Below, in pieces: positions 1 to 7,463 of a stretch of DNA of 18,454 bases. Numbering within the stretch: position 1 is the first letter of the stretch; the number at the start of each line of letters is the position of its first letter. A program made the position numbers and the translations under genes. Origin of the DNA: a candidate division KSB1 bacterium (lineage in GTDB: Bacteria; Zhuqueibacterota; JdFR-76; DREG01); the NCBI GenBank assembly GCA_022566355.1, contig JADFJB010000042.1, positions 15,577 to 34,030 on the forward strand, in the 5' to 3' direction. The notes beneath the pieces were generated by a model that was given only the letters and a program-made list of their open reading frames with translations, did no database searches and was not told the DNA's origin.

Positions 1-1037
1 TTTAACTTGCCTGGTTGATCACAGATGCAAACCGGAAGTTCCGGTGGACAAACACAACGTTTAACATTCGCACGAAAGAACTGTTTGATTAAACGATCTT
101 CCAGTGAATGATAAGAAATGACAACAAATCTCCCCCCCACTTTTAAATGATCCAGGGATGATTCCAATGCCCTACGTAAATGTAACATCTCTTTGTTGAC
201 TTCGATTCGAATGGCTTGAAAAATCCTCGCTAATGATTTATTCACTTTAGTCGGTCTGATCACTCTTTTGATAATCTTAGCCAGATCTATAGTCGATTCA
301 ATGCGGCCTTTTTCCCTTTCCAGCACAATTTGTCTTGCAATAGTTCTGGACTTTTTCTCTTCTCCATATTCAAAAAATATCTGTGCAAGCTCTCTTTCTT
401 CGCAGCTATTAATGATTTGACTTGCACTGATCTTATTCGTTGAATCAAATCGCATATCCAGAGGGCCTTCCCTCATGAAGCTAAATCCGCGATTCGGTGA
501 ATCTATCTGGTGGGAAGAAATACCTAAATCCATGAGTATCCCATCCACTTTATCAATTTTTTGCTCCTCCAGAAAAAAGCCTAATTCGCTAAAGTTTGTT
601 TGAGCCAAACGCAGTTGCGCTGAAAATCTATGTAATCGACTTCCGGCAAATTGAATGGCTTCCTGATCCTGGTCCATTCCCAAATAGATGCCAGAGGGAG
701 TAAGGCGTCGTAGTATTGCTTCCGCATGTGCACCGCCTCCCAAAGTACAATCCAGGTAAACACCTTTTGTATTGACTAAAATCCAAAATAAAACTTCGTC
801 CAGTAGTACCGGCACATGGTATGCCGAATCATTGCTGTTTGCCTGGTCAGTCAATCTACAAAATCCTCGACCCGAGAACCTTTCATTTGATATAGAAAAA
901 AGGAATCCCAGGTCCACTTTACCTGCGATAGTAAGTTTAGTTTGTGTAGTCGGTTTACCAAATTCTTCTTCAAGGAGTACTGTTTCAAAATTTTCATTAA
1001 AATCACAATACTCATCGTTTATAAATGATGTTGCCAT
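1..1037 (-). CDS. rsmH: 16S rRNA (cytosine1402-N4)-methyltransferase RsmH (MraW), 3' end outside the window
   Basis: RsmH methylates N4 of C1402 in the 16S rRNA decoding centre using S-adenosylmethionine. The frame is open from the ATG at 1037 to the window edge (345 codons). The RsmH domain begins near residue 73 with YHVPVLLDEVL. It continues with the SAM-binding stretch VYLDCTLGGGAH (about 93-104), GMDQDQEAI, MDLGISSHQID followed by RGFSF and GPLDMRFD, VISYHSLEDRL, and a Cys-rich CVCPPELPVCIC near the edge. About 35-40 C-terminal residues are missing because the window ends. Most RsmH proteins start almost directly at the HVPVLL motif; here about 72 open codons precede it. No in-frame ATG lies between 1037 and the domain, but a TTG at 854 follows a GAGG and would give a normal-length protein. 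mraZ ends 40 nt upstream of 1037, as in the conserved mraZ-rsmH order. Identity is secure; the start is uncertain. Confidence 0.95.
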   Translation of the reverse strand, partial: MATSFINDEYCDFNENFETVLLEEEFGKPTTQTKLTIAGKVDLGFLFSISNERFSGRGFCRLTDQANSNDSAYHVPVLLDEVLFWILVNTKGVYLDCTLGGGAHAEAILRRLTPSGIYLGMDQDQEAIQFAGSRLHRFSAQLRLAQTNFSELGFFLEEQKIDKVDGILMDLGISSHQIDSPNRGFSFMREGPLDMRFDSTNKISASQIINSCEERELAQIFFEYGEEKKSRTIARQIVLEREKGRIESTIDLAKIIKRVIRPTKVNKSLARIFQAIRIEVNKEMLHLRRALESSLDHLKVGGRFVVISYHSLEDRLIKQFFRANVKRCVCPPELPVCICDQPGKL

Positions 1038-1077
1038 TGCTTAGTTTTTATGTTTATAAAAATTAGATACTAAAGTT

Positions 1078-1488
1078 TTACGAATCGCTTTGTTCGTACT
1101 GATCTAAATTATTAGGTGACCAGATTTCGAAATAGGTTGATAATCCGAGGAGTTCAACTTCCCTACCAAGACTCACACGTTCTTTCATTTCCGGTGGTAG
1201 ATAAAAACGTCCTTGCTTATCAATTTTCACAGTTTTCATGCTGCGTTGCAAAACACGCATTTTCCTCAATACTTCTTCATTGTTTTCATGGTCCAGGTCG
1301 GTAAGCTTTTTCATTCTTCCTTCCCATTGGGAATTGGGATATGCTAAGATGCATCTTTTATGACCATCGACTGCCAAATAAAGCAGATCGCGCTCATGTT
1401 CATCGATGCTCTTGTAAAAAACCTTGGGCAAGCTAAGTCGTCCTGTCTCTTCGAGAAGCGCTGTAGCGCTTCCATTAAAGGTTCCCAA
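1078..1488 (-). CDS. mraZ: Transcriptional regulator MraZ
   Basis: MraZ is a small DNA-binding protein made of two tandem SpoVT/AbrB-like (swapped-hairpin) half-domains. It forms a ring and represses its own operon at the head of the division and cell-wall cluster. Both halves are visible: GRLSLPKVFYKSI near the N-terminus and KIDKQGRFYLPPEM about 75 residues later, then LLGLSTYFEIW near the end. The length of about 136 residues is normal. There is no ATG. TTG codons occur at 1494 and 1488; I chose 1488 because the AGGAAGG ribosome-binding site directly abuts 1494 but sits 6 nt before 1488. rsmH follows after 40 nt. Upstream are a sigma70-type promoter and four phased repeats matching the expected MraZ operator layout, so autoregulation is likely. 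Confidence 0.93.
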   Translation of the reverse strand: MGTFNGSATALLEETGRLSLPKVFYKSIDEHERDLLYLAVDGHKRCILAYPNSQWEGRMKKLTDLDHENNEEVLRKMRVLQRSMKTVKIDKQGRFYLPPEMKERVSLGREVELLGLSTYFEIWSPNNLDQYEQSDS

Positions 1489-1497
1489 TGTCAACCT

Positions 1498-1533
1498 TCC
1501 TGTTTATTCCTAATTTGTCCTAATCCTTCCTAA
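1498..1533 (-). promoter_or_regulatory. Probable MraZ operator: four AGGA boxes at exact 10-bp spacing
   Basis: Read on the minus strand, the leader of mraZ contains TTAGGA at 1533-1528, 1523-1518 and 1513-1508, then ACAGGA at 1503-1498. The AGGA core recurs every 10 bp, one helical turn. Known MraZ operators are short G-rich repeats at 10-bp spacing upstream of mraZ, so position, number and phasing fit. The last box is also the start of the AGGAAGG ribosome-binding site, so bound MraZ would cover the region between the promoter and the start codon. Confidence 0.8.
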
Positions 1534-1541
1534 CACATAGA

Positions 1542-1570
1542 AAAATACGATCAAATACACACATTGTCAA
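1542..1570 (-). promoter_or_regulatory. Sigma70-type promoter for mraZ-rsmH
   Basis: On the minus strand a perfect TTGACA (1570-1565) is followed by a 17-nt spacer and TATTTT (1547-1542). This predicts transcription start near 1535, immediately before the first MraZ box. Confidence 0.7.
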
Positions 1571-1817
1571 GTATAATTCTAATTATTTTGTGATTTTTCT
1601 TAATCACGAGATAAATAGGTTTGAAAGTGAGAAAAGGAAGTCAAAAAGAGAATTATATGTTACTTAACTTGTTATTATTTATAGGCTTATTTGATGAATA
1701 TAACAATTTATTGAAGTTTAATATTAGGCGGTGATTTTTATTATCGATCAAAGAAAAAATAAAATAGGAATAAAAAGGAGAGTGTTTTTTAAAACTAACA
1801 GTTGATTTTCTGCTGCT
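1571..1817. other. AT-rich spacer between yhaN and the mraZ promoter
   Basis: This stretch is very AT-rich. It holds only a weak 6-bp hairpin (GTGATT/AATCAC, about 1590-1608) and a 25-codon plus-strand ORF at 1657-1734 without good support. I see no convincing terminator for yhaN here. Confidence 0.5.
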
Positions 1818-4598
1818 TTACACGTTGGTTAATTGAATCAATTTGTACTCGGATTCTGCGGAATTGTTTTTGAACCAGTCCACGATCATCGGATCCTTTG
1901 TGAACAATAAATTCTGATTATCTTTACTTAAATCTCTTAAGAATTGCAGCATATTAGCTAATCTATCAGGATCGAAGTGAATGAATGGGTCATCTAAGAT
2001 CAATGGAATTGGCTCTCCGTTTGTACTCATTAAACGGGATAACCCCAAACGCAAAAGTAAATACAACTGTTCTTGTGTTCCATAACTCAGCGATTCCGAT
2101 GACCCCAAAGTAGATGTTTCCGGCAATAATAAATTAATCGACATATCCGAAGGATTGATATGGACCTGGGAATATTTTCCACCAGACACTATGTCTATTG
2201 CATGGCTCACCGATTCATTTAAACCGGGAATGACTGTTCGATGATATTCAGTAGACACTTCCAGTAAGATATTTTTAGCCAGTTCAAGCGCATCTCGGGT
2301 TTCCTCCATTACCCTAGTTTCAGATTGAAAATGGACTAAATCTTCTTCCACTTCTGCCAGTGGGCGATGTTGATCTAAAATTGTCTTAATTTCGGTTTCT
2401 ATTACACTTAATTGCCGTTCCTGCTGTTGACGTTCAATATCCACTTCTTCAAATTCATTGTTCAAAACCGGTAGTGTTAACCTGCTTGATTTTTCTGTCA
2501 TTTTAGGGAATTTATTCAACAGAGTTTCTCTTCTGTCAAATAATTCCTTCAACTCAGTTTGGATCTCGCTTTCCGATTGAGTCGTTAACAGTCCTTCGAT
2601 TGCAGAGAGGCATCTCTCCTCTTCCTTTTTAAGGCTATTCAATTGTTTCTTTTTTTGATATTGACGATCAAATTCTTCTTCAGCAGCTGTTAATTCCCCA
2701 ACCTCAAGACCAACCTGCAAAAACAATTCCTGCAATGCCGATTGATTGTCATTCATCCGACCGGTAATCGATTCACAATCTTTCTGGTTTTGTTGAATCC
2801 TCATTAAAATACTCTGGAGCTTTTGTTCAATCTCATAATATTGAGCATATTGAAGTGAAATTTTTTCGAGTAATTCAGGTTGAATCTCTTTGATATCCAA
2901 TAATTGAAGATATTTTAAGAGTTGAAATTCGATTGTATCCCGGCTCTCCAAAGACCGGTTACGATTTGAGGCCAATCCGATATATTTTTGATTTTGCACT
3001 TGTCTTGTTACCAACCCACTCAAAGATTGTACACCATAGTGTTGGAGATAGGTTTTGAGTTCATTTTGAACACTTTTTAAGCTACCACTATAATTACTCA
3101 TTTCTGTTTTGATTTGATCAGCCCGATCGGCAATTTTTTTACGCGAGTTTCGATAAATTTGGTAAAAAATCCCACCCAAAACCAGCAACCCTGCCGCAAT
3201 TGGAAAGCCAACTACAAATTGAGTATACATTCCGATTGATAAAGCGGTCAAAGAAGCTATTGGAAAAACTGTTATAGTAACTACTCGCACCCACCCTTTA
3301 GCCCAGGTTTGGTTTTCCAAATTATCGTATCGATCTTTTGTCTGCTCGATTTTTGACTCTACCTGTTTTTTCTGTTCTTCCAATTCGGATATTTTACTGA
3401 GTTCAGCCGGATCCAGGTTCTGAAGATCCTTTAATGTGTGCAATTCAATTCCTGCTTGGAGCAAGGATAGTTCCTCCTGGTCTAATATGGATTGCGCTTT
3501 CACTAACTCATTATTGCGCTCCAGCCATTGTTGTTTGAATGCATTAAATTCAGGATATGAAAGGGAAGATTGAATTGCATCGAATTGACGAACAGGCTCT
3601 TTCTGTTGTTCTATTTTTTTTACTTCTTCTCCAAAATTTAAGATATCCTGTTTCTTGTCTTTTAATTGCTCTTCATAATTAATTTTGTTTTGCCTGCGCC
3701 GCATAATTGATTCGCGTAATTCTTCCGGAAAATTTTCCAAACTTGAGAGTGCTTCGATCTCCCCTTTTATCCTTTGTATTTTTTTATTATAAATTGAAAG
3801 CTGTGCAAATTGTCTTTCTTTATCATCGATTTTTCGGGTTAGAATAAAATAATTCAATTCGATTTTTTTGTTATTTTGCTTGTCTAAGAATTTTTCAAGC
3901 TTACTTTTTTCTAATATTTTTTCTTTCAATTGATCTCTTACACGGATTTGTTTTTCATATTCTTCTTTAACCAATTTGAATTTTTGTTTTAATTTCGAGA
4001 TCGGCTTTGAGGTACTGCGATCGGAACCAATTTCGGATATTTTCTTCTGCAACCGTTCAATGGCTTCCTTTGAAGACGTATCTTTAGAGCCTGAATCCAA
4101 AATAGCAATAATATCGTTCATCAGATCACCAGATCCGGAGATGGCGCTTACTTCACCCTGTCGAACAAATGAAGTCGCTTCAAATAACTCCTTTTCCATG
4201 CCGATATGCTGTTTTTGAAATAATACATTTCCGTGTCTTCCCGAAGGAAATTGATCATTAATTTGTTCACCGGTTATACTGTCAAAGAGTTTAGTTGAGG
4301 AGTTTTCAATATCAAAATTTCGATCTATTTGGTAGTCATTTCCATTATTCAATTGGTACCATAATTGACCGCCATAATTGACTTTTTGCCAGGGTTTGAA
4401 TCTTTCGTTTCTAAGGTTCTCTTGTCTTGAAGCGCGATTCGCTTGAAAAAATCCAAAAAAGAAATAAAGCAGTGCCTGTTGTAAAGTAGACTTTCCACTT
4501 TCATTCGGACCGAAAATAACATTCATACGGGGATGGAATTCAATCAACAAATTTTGAAGTTTACCGAATCCGTGAATATTTACTTTTTGAATGATCAA
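1818..4598 (-). CDS. yhaN: YhaN-like SbcC/Rad50-type AAA ATPase with a central membrane hairpin
   Basis: This is a 926-residue SMC/Rad50-like ATPase, the probable partner of the nuclease encoded just upstream. The N-terminal half carries Walker A GPNESGKST (30-38) and a Q-loop-like FVRQGEV. Long charged coiled-coil segments follow on both sides of two closely spaced hydrophobic segments at about 437-484. The C-terminal half carries an ABC-type signature (LSYGTQEQL, about 837) and Walker B/D-loop ILDDPFIHFDPDR (about 866-878). Two membrane segments replacing the zinc-hook region are typical of YhaN-type rather than classical SbcC proteins, so the complex is probably tethered to the membrane. 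Family length is about 900-1000 residues, so it looks complete. It starts 51 nt after yhaO ends, consistent with co-transcription. The exact substrate is unknown. Confidence 0.88.
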   Translation of the reverse strand: MIIQKVNIHGFGKLQNLLIEFHPRMNVIFGPNESGKSTLQQALLYFFFGFFQANRASRQENLRNERFKPWQKVNYGGQLWYQLNNGNDYQIDRNFDIENSSTKLFDSITGEQINDQFPSGRHGNVLFQKQHIGMEKELFEATSFVRQGEVSAISGSGDLMNDIIAILDSGSKDTSSKEAIERLQKKISEIGSDRSTSKPISKLKQKFKLVKEEYEKQIRVRDQLKEKILEKSKLEKFLDKQNNKKIELNYFILTRKIDDKERQFAQLSIYNKKIQRIKGEIEALSSLENFPEELRESIMRRRQNKINYEEQLKDKKQDILNFGEEVKKIEQQKEPVRQFDAIQSSLSYPEFNAFKQQWLERNNELVKAQSILDQEELSLLQAGIELHTLKDLQNLDPAELSKISELEEQKKQVESKIEQTKDRYDNLENQTWAKGWVRVVTITVFPIASLTALSIGMYTQFVVGFPIAAGLLVLGGIFYQIYRNSRKKIADRADQIKTEMSNYSGSLKSVQNELKTYLQHYGVQSLSGLVTRQVQNQKYIGLASNRNRSLESRDTIEFQLLKYLQLLDIKEIQPELLEKISLQYAQYYEIEQKLQSILMRIQQNQKDCESITGRMNDNQSALQELFLQVGLEVGELTAAEEEFDRQYQKKKQLNSLKKEEERCLSAIEGLLTTQSESEIQTELKELFDRRETLLNKFPKMTEKSSRLTLPVLNNEFEEVDIERQQQERQLSVIETEIKTILDQHRPLAEVEEDLVHFQSETRVMEETRDALELAKNILLEVSTEYHRTVIPGLNESVSHAIDIVSGGKYSQVHINPSDMSINLLLPETSTLGSSESLSYGTQEQLYLLLRLGLSRLMSTNGEPIPLILDDPFIHFDPDRLANMLQFLRDLSKDNQNLLFTKDPMIVDWFKNNSAESEYKLIQLTNV

Positions 4599-4649
4599 AT
4601 CACGAACCTAAATATTAACGGACACAAAAATATTCCCAGTCTATTTTTT

Positions 4650-5768
4650 TCATCTCTCTTTGCTTTCAAAAGCATTTAACCCAAAAAGTAAGGCTTGCTG
4701 TAATTTTTCTTTCTCATCAAGAATGGCATTTTCTTGCATCATCTTAATCCTTCGAACAAACTCTCCCCGAACAGTATTCTCCTGGGATAAACTTTCAAAA
4801 TCGTAGCATGGCTTGGTTTTATTGATTAATTGGCCTTCATTACTGTTAATAAAAACTTGCTCCTTTAGAAGCGCAAGATCCAAATCCAATTCCGGGTGGA
4901 TTTGCCCGGTAATTTCTATTCTAAATAAAGTAGTCTTACTACTTTGCTCTCGAACACTCTTTTCGATTAGATTCTTAATTTCATCCCGTGTGTTTGCATT
5001 GCTTACATCAACTTGCATTTGAACAAAGTTATAATGGTTAACTGGAAAGGTTTCAATTTCTATTTGATTATTGTTTATTGAGACCAAAGCAACTGAATGC
5101 ATGCCCTTCTCTGCAAACCCAAGCGGTTCAGGACTTCCTGGATAAATGAGTTTTATTTTAGCACTCTCTCCAATTTTTCCACGATGATAGTGACCCAATA
5201 ATGCCACATCAGCGCCGGTTGCTTCAAGGTTTTCCAAATTGAATGGAGCATGTTTTCCTTTATTTGGCGGAATGTTAGACATATCAGAGCCGTGGAAAAG
5301 CAAGACATTTATTCCTTGTCTATCTACTTTAAAATTTTCTACTGGATTTTTATGATTGGAAAAAGAACAATGCGCCATTCCCCATAAAGTCACATTTGCT
5401 GCTAGTCGAATAGGACTAAAGGAAGATGTTTGAAAAATATGCACATTGTCAGACCAATCCAAATAATGGTACATTGATTCCGGCATCCATGGATCGTGAT
5501 TACCAGGTGCAATAAATATTTTTTTCCCACCTAAACTTTGCAGTTGCGTGCGCAAAAATTCACCGGTATCTCTTGTAAATCGTTCGTGCTCGTATAAATC
5601 CCCACCAATTGTAATTATATCCACTTTTTTTTCCGTGGCCAAGTTTATGATGCGGACAAATGCATCTTTCAAGGCTTCCCGATATTTCCTTGCTGTTAGA
5701 CTAGGGAACCCTAAGCCAGCAAAAGATGAATCGAGATGCAAATCGGCAAAATGTAATATTTTTAACAA
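4650..5768 (-). CDS. yhaO: YhaO-like metallophosphoesterase, Mre11/SbcD-type DNA exonuclease
   Basis: This 372-residue protein is a calcineurin-like phosphoesterase of the Mre11/SbcD class, expected to cut DNA ends using two metal ions. All metal motifs are present in order: DLHLD (9-13), GGDLYE (about 55-60), GNHDPW (about 93-98), FHGSD (about 159) and GHYHRG (about 192-197). The C-terminal third is a variable cap and partner-binding region. The start is a TTG; GGTGG about 7 nt upstream supports it. The adjacent yhaN-type ATPase makes a nuclease/ATPase pair like SbcCD, likely for processing blocked or broken DNA ends. No clear promoter was found in the 250-nt spacer upstream. Confidence 0.88.
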   Translation of the reverse strand: MLKILHFADLHLDSSFAGLGFPSLTARKYREALKDAFVRIINLATEKKVDIITIGGDLYEHERFTRDTGEFLRTQLQSLGGKKIFIAPGNHDPWMPESMYHYLDWSDNVHIFQTSSFSPIRLAANVTLWGMAHCSFSNHKNPVENFKVDRQGINVLLFHGSDMSNIPPNKGKHAPFNLENLEATGADVALLGHYHRGKIGESAKIKLIYPGSPEPLGFAEKGMHSVALVSINNNQIEIETFPVNHYNFVQMQVDVSNANTRDEIKNLIEKSVREQSSKTTLFRIEITGQIHPELDLDLALLKEQVFINSNEGQLINKTKPCYDFESLSQENTVRGEFVRRIKMMQENAILDEKEKLQQALLFGLNAFESKER

Positions 5769-5818
5769 TCTCAGCCACCAAGTAAAAAAGAAATAAATTC
5801 AGTCAACGATCTTTGAAG

Positions 5819-5943
5819 TGAGTTCGACATAATTAAAACTTAAGGGGAATAGGCATTGTTATCAGCCTTCGACTCCACTCAGGCAACTGAATTTGAGCCA
5901 TAGTGAGCGGAGTCGAACCATGAATTCACTTATGTCGAACTCA
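5819..5943. repeat. 125-bp intergenic element with nested inverted repeats
   Basis: The outer arms are a perfect 14-bp inverted pair (TGAGTTCGACATAA at 5819-5832, complement at 5930-5943). The inner arms pair 13 of 14 bases (TTCGACTCCACTCA at 5868-5881 with 5904-5917). All arms share a TTCGAC core. It contains no ORF. It resembles the small palindromic elements found in many copies in some bacterial genomes. Its truD-proximal arm overlaps the remnant 3' end of truD. Confidence 0.75.
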
Positions 5944-6019
5944 GGTTATTTAAAGTCAATCTTTTGATAACCATGGTTGCATAGCTTCCCGGGGGGGTAA
6001 AACAAAACTAACACACATT
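5930..6019 (-). pseudogene. Detached 3' remnant of truD
   Basis: Beyond the truD stop codon (6020-6022), the minus strand still encodes the family's C-terminal signature. GSYATMVIKRL is read at 5989-5957 in the same frame as truD and runs to a stop at 5930. The preceding strand (KFKMCVSFVLPP, from about 6027 to the C run) is read in the +1 frame. A run of seven C (5997-5991 on the minus strand) is where the two frames meet. The pieces together give a plausible TruD C-terminus, so this is broken coding sequence rather than spacer. Confidence 0.75.
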
Positions 6020-7021
6020 TTAAATTTCCCGGGATATAAAAGGAGACCTTAATTGCTCATTATGCAAATTATGTTCTTTAAGGAGTTCATTCATACTTAA
6101 ATTACACTTTTCCAGTCCACAAGAATTATTTTCTCCGGGAACCGAAAATTTCAAACTGTCCAAATATGCTTTTCTTTGTAGATCCAGTTTGTAGTAAAAA
6201 GCATAATCTTGCCAGGCGCCTTTTCTATAAATTATTTTAGATTTGACTTCTTGACGAATGACCTGGGAAAGAATTTCATTCCACAAAAAAGAGTAACCTG
6301 CAGAAATCATTATTCTAAGGTCTAAGCGATTCAATTTTGAAACTGCGCCTTGAATATCATTTGGATTTTTTTTGAGATAATTAAAAGCACTTTTGAGATC
6401 TTGAGGGATTTTTGCTTTTGCAAGGTTGCCCCAATCCCCCCAATGTTGATTCAACAGACCAATTGTATATTCATCAATTTTCTTAGATTTTTTAAGAAAT
6501 TCCGAACCATAAGATCTCAAAGCAGATTCATACTCTTTACGAAAGATATGAAAGGCCAGTGAATTTATAGGTGAATACTGTGAGCGAAAACGTTGATCAT
6601 CGTAATAGTTTGGGATACCGTAATTTGTTGCTAATATTTTTTGTTTGTGAATATTTTCAATTTGGAATACAATTAAATCCCGTAAAGTAATCTTAAAATA
6701 ATTTCCATTCAATTGATTGGGAGTAATGGCTTGATTCGCATATCCTATTCTTTGAGCTGAGAATTGGTCAGTCTCAATCAGATCCGGCCCGTCTCCTTTT
6801 AACGAGATGTGTTGCGTCGTAATTCCATGCCTATCTTTCATGCCAGCAATGGAAAAGGATTTTATTGGTTTATTTATCCATTGACCAAGTTTCTTAACGA
6901 GACCATCGGTCGTTAGATTTATTTTTCTAACTTTGTAAATTGCAAAATCACCGGAAGTTTGAATGGAGGTATTGATTCTTTCTTCAACCACAAAATCTTC
7001 AGGGATGCATTTTAGCTTCAT
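6020..7021 (-). CDS. truD: tRNA pseudouridine(13) synthase TruD, C-terminally disrupted
   Basis: TruD converts U13 of certain tRNAs to pseudouridine. The 333-residue reading frame shows FVVEE near the N-terminus, the catalytic segment GMKDRHGITTQ (60-70, catalytic Asp63), LNGNYFKITLR, and GIPNYYDDQRFRS, a variant of the usual NYFGxQRFG. The final conserved strand and GSYAT motif are absent from this frame before the stop; they lie downstream in shifted pieces (see the remnant at 5930-6019). The protein as read therefore ends in SREI and lacks its last roughly 20-30 family residues, which belong to the catalytic domain fold. Either the gene is recently inactivated, or base-calling errors at the C7 run and near 6045 have broken it. 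The start is an ATG with little Shine-Dalgarno sequence. Confidence 0.85.
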   Translation of the reverse strand: MKLKCIPEDFVVEERINTSIQTSGDFAIYKVRKINLTTDGLVKKLGQWINKPIKSFSIAGMKDRHGITTQHISLKGDGPDLIETDQFSAQRIGYANQAITPNQLNGNYFKITLRDLIVFQIENIHKQKILATNYGIPNYYDDQRFRSQYSPINSLAFHIFRKEYESALRSYGSEFLKKSKKIDEYTIGLLNQHWGDWGNLAKAKIPQDLKSAFNYLKKNPNDIQGAVSKLNRLDLRIMISAGYSFLWNEILSQVIRQEVKSKIIYRKGAWQDYAFYYKLDLQRKAYLDSLKFSVPGENNSCGLEKCNLSMNELLKEHNLHNEQLRSPFISREI

Positions 7022-7041
7022 ATTTTAAAATCTGAAAAATT

Positions 7042-7070
7042 ACTATAATGCTGACATTTACGACCAGAAA
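7042..7070 (-). promoter_or_regulatory. Possible promoter for truD
   Basis: On the minus strand TTTCTG (7070-7065), a 17-nt spacer and TATAGT (7047-7042) lie 20 nt before the truD ATG. The -10 is good and the -35 is weak. Confidence 0.35.
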
Positions 7071-7106
7071 TCTTTTAATCTATAACAAAATAACTTGATA
7101 GAAACA

Positions 7107-7189
7107 AGATTTCTCCTCGCGAAGTTTATCCAGAGACTTTGGACTTCGTTCAAGATAAACTTACCGAAGGGCTTCGTCGAAATGACGAG
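7107..7189. repeat. Imperfect palindromic intergenic repeat
   Basis: The stretch opens with AGATTTCTCCTCGCGAAG and closes with CTTCGTCGAAATGACGAG, which are partly complementary. It encloses a perfect 9-bp inverted pair, AAGTTTATC (7122-7130) and GATAAACTT (7154-7162). It has the look of a dispersed bacterial palindromic repeat. A second, shorter palindrome with similar flanks is at 7390-7414. Confidence 0.55.
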
Positions 7190-7260
7190 TCTGTTAATCT
7201 TTCAGAAGTTTCCTGATAATAAAAATAAATAATTGGTGAAAATTTTGTTTGAATATAACT

Positions 7261-7330
7261 AACCTGATCTATTCATAAACCTTATCACTGTTAACCTGGA
7301 TAATTCATGAACCTTATCACTTCATCCAGG
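7261..7330. repeat. Two 29-bp direct repeats and an overlapping hairpin
   Basis: AACCTG...TTCATRAACCTTATCACT occurs at 7261-7289 and 7293-7321, a 32-bp period with five mismatches in 29. The second copy starts CCTGGAT (7295-7301), which pairs with ATCCAGG (7324-7330). An inverted, diverged copy (CCTGAATAATTCATGAATC on the minus strand) is at 7463-7444. Confidence 0.65.
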
Positions 7331-7389
7331 AGGGATCTATTTTGCAACTATTTTATACTTGCAATTATACTTTTTAATTTTATGGAAAT

Positions 7390-7414
7390 AGATTCCGTCA
7401 CGCGACGGGATGAC
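7390..7414. repeat. Short GC-rich palindrome
   Basis: CCGTC (7395-7399) pairs with GACGG (7404-7408) around an ACGC loop, flanked by AGATT and GATGAC. The flanks resemble those of the larger repeat at 7107-7189, suggesting the same repeat class. Confidence 0.5.
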
Positions 7415-7443
7415 ATAGTTGGAAGTTTTAAGCATGAAAGCAT

Positions 7444-7463
7444 GATTCATGAATTATTCAGGC
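7444..7463 (-). repeat. Inverted copy of the CCTGRATAATTCATGAA repeat
   Basis: Read on the minus strand this matches the second direct repeat at 7295-7313 at most positions, so the 7295-7463 interval is bounded by inverted copies of one motif. Confidence 0.55.

Noticed and set aside
581-763. 60-codon minus-strand ORF inside rsmH
   Set aside because: It is an alternative frame of rsmH; the true frame shows all RsmH motifs.
1657-1734. 25-codon plus-strand ORF in the yhaN-mraZ spacer
   Set aside because: It is very AT-rich, its purine-rich upstream sequence is poorly spaced, and short ORFs of Leu, Asn and Ile codons are expected by chance here.
5769-5818. Promoter for yhaO starting with TTGACT
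   Set aside because: No acceptable -10 hexamer lies 16-18 nt downstream of it.
7261-7321. CRISPR-like array
   Set aside because: There are only two imperfect copies with a 3-nt gap between them, no spacers and no cas genes.
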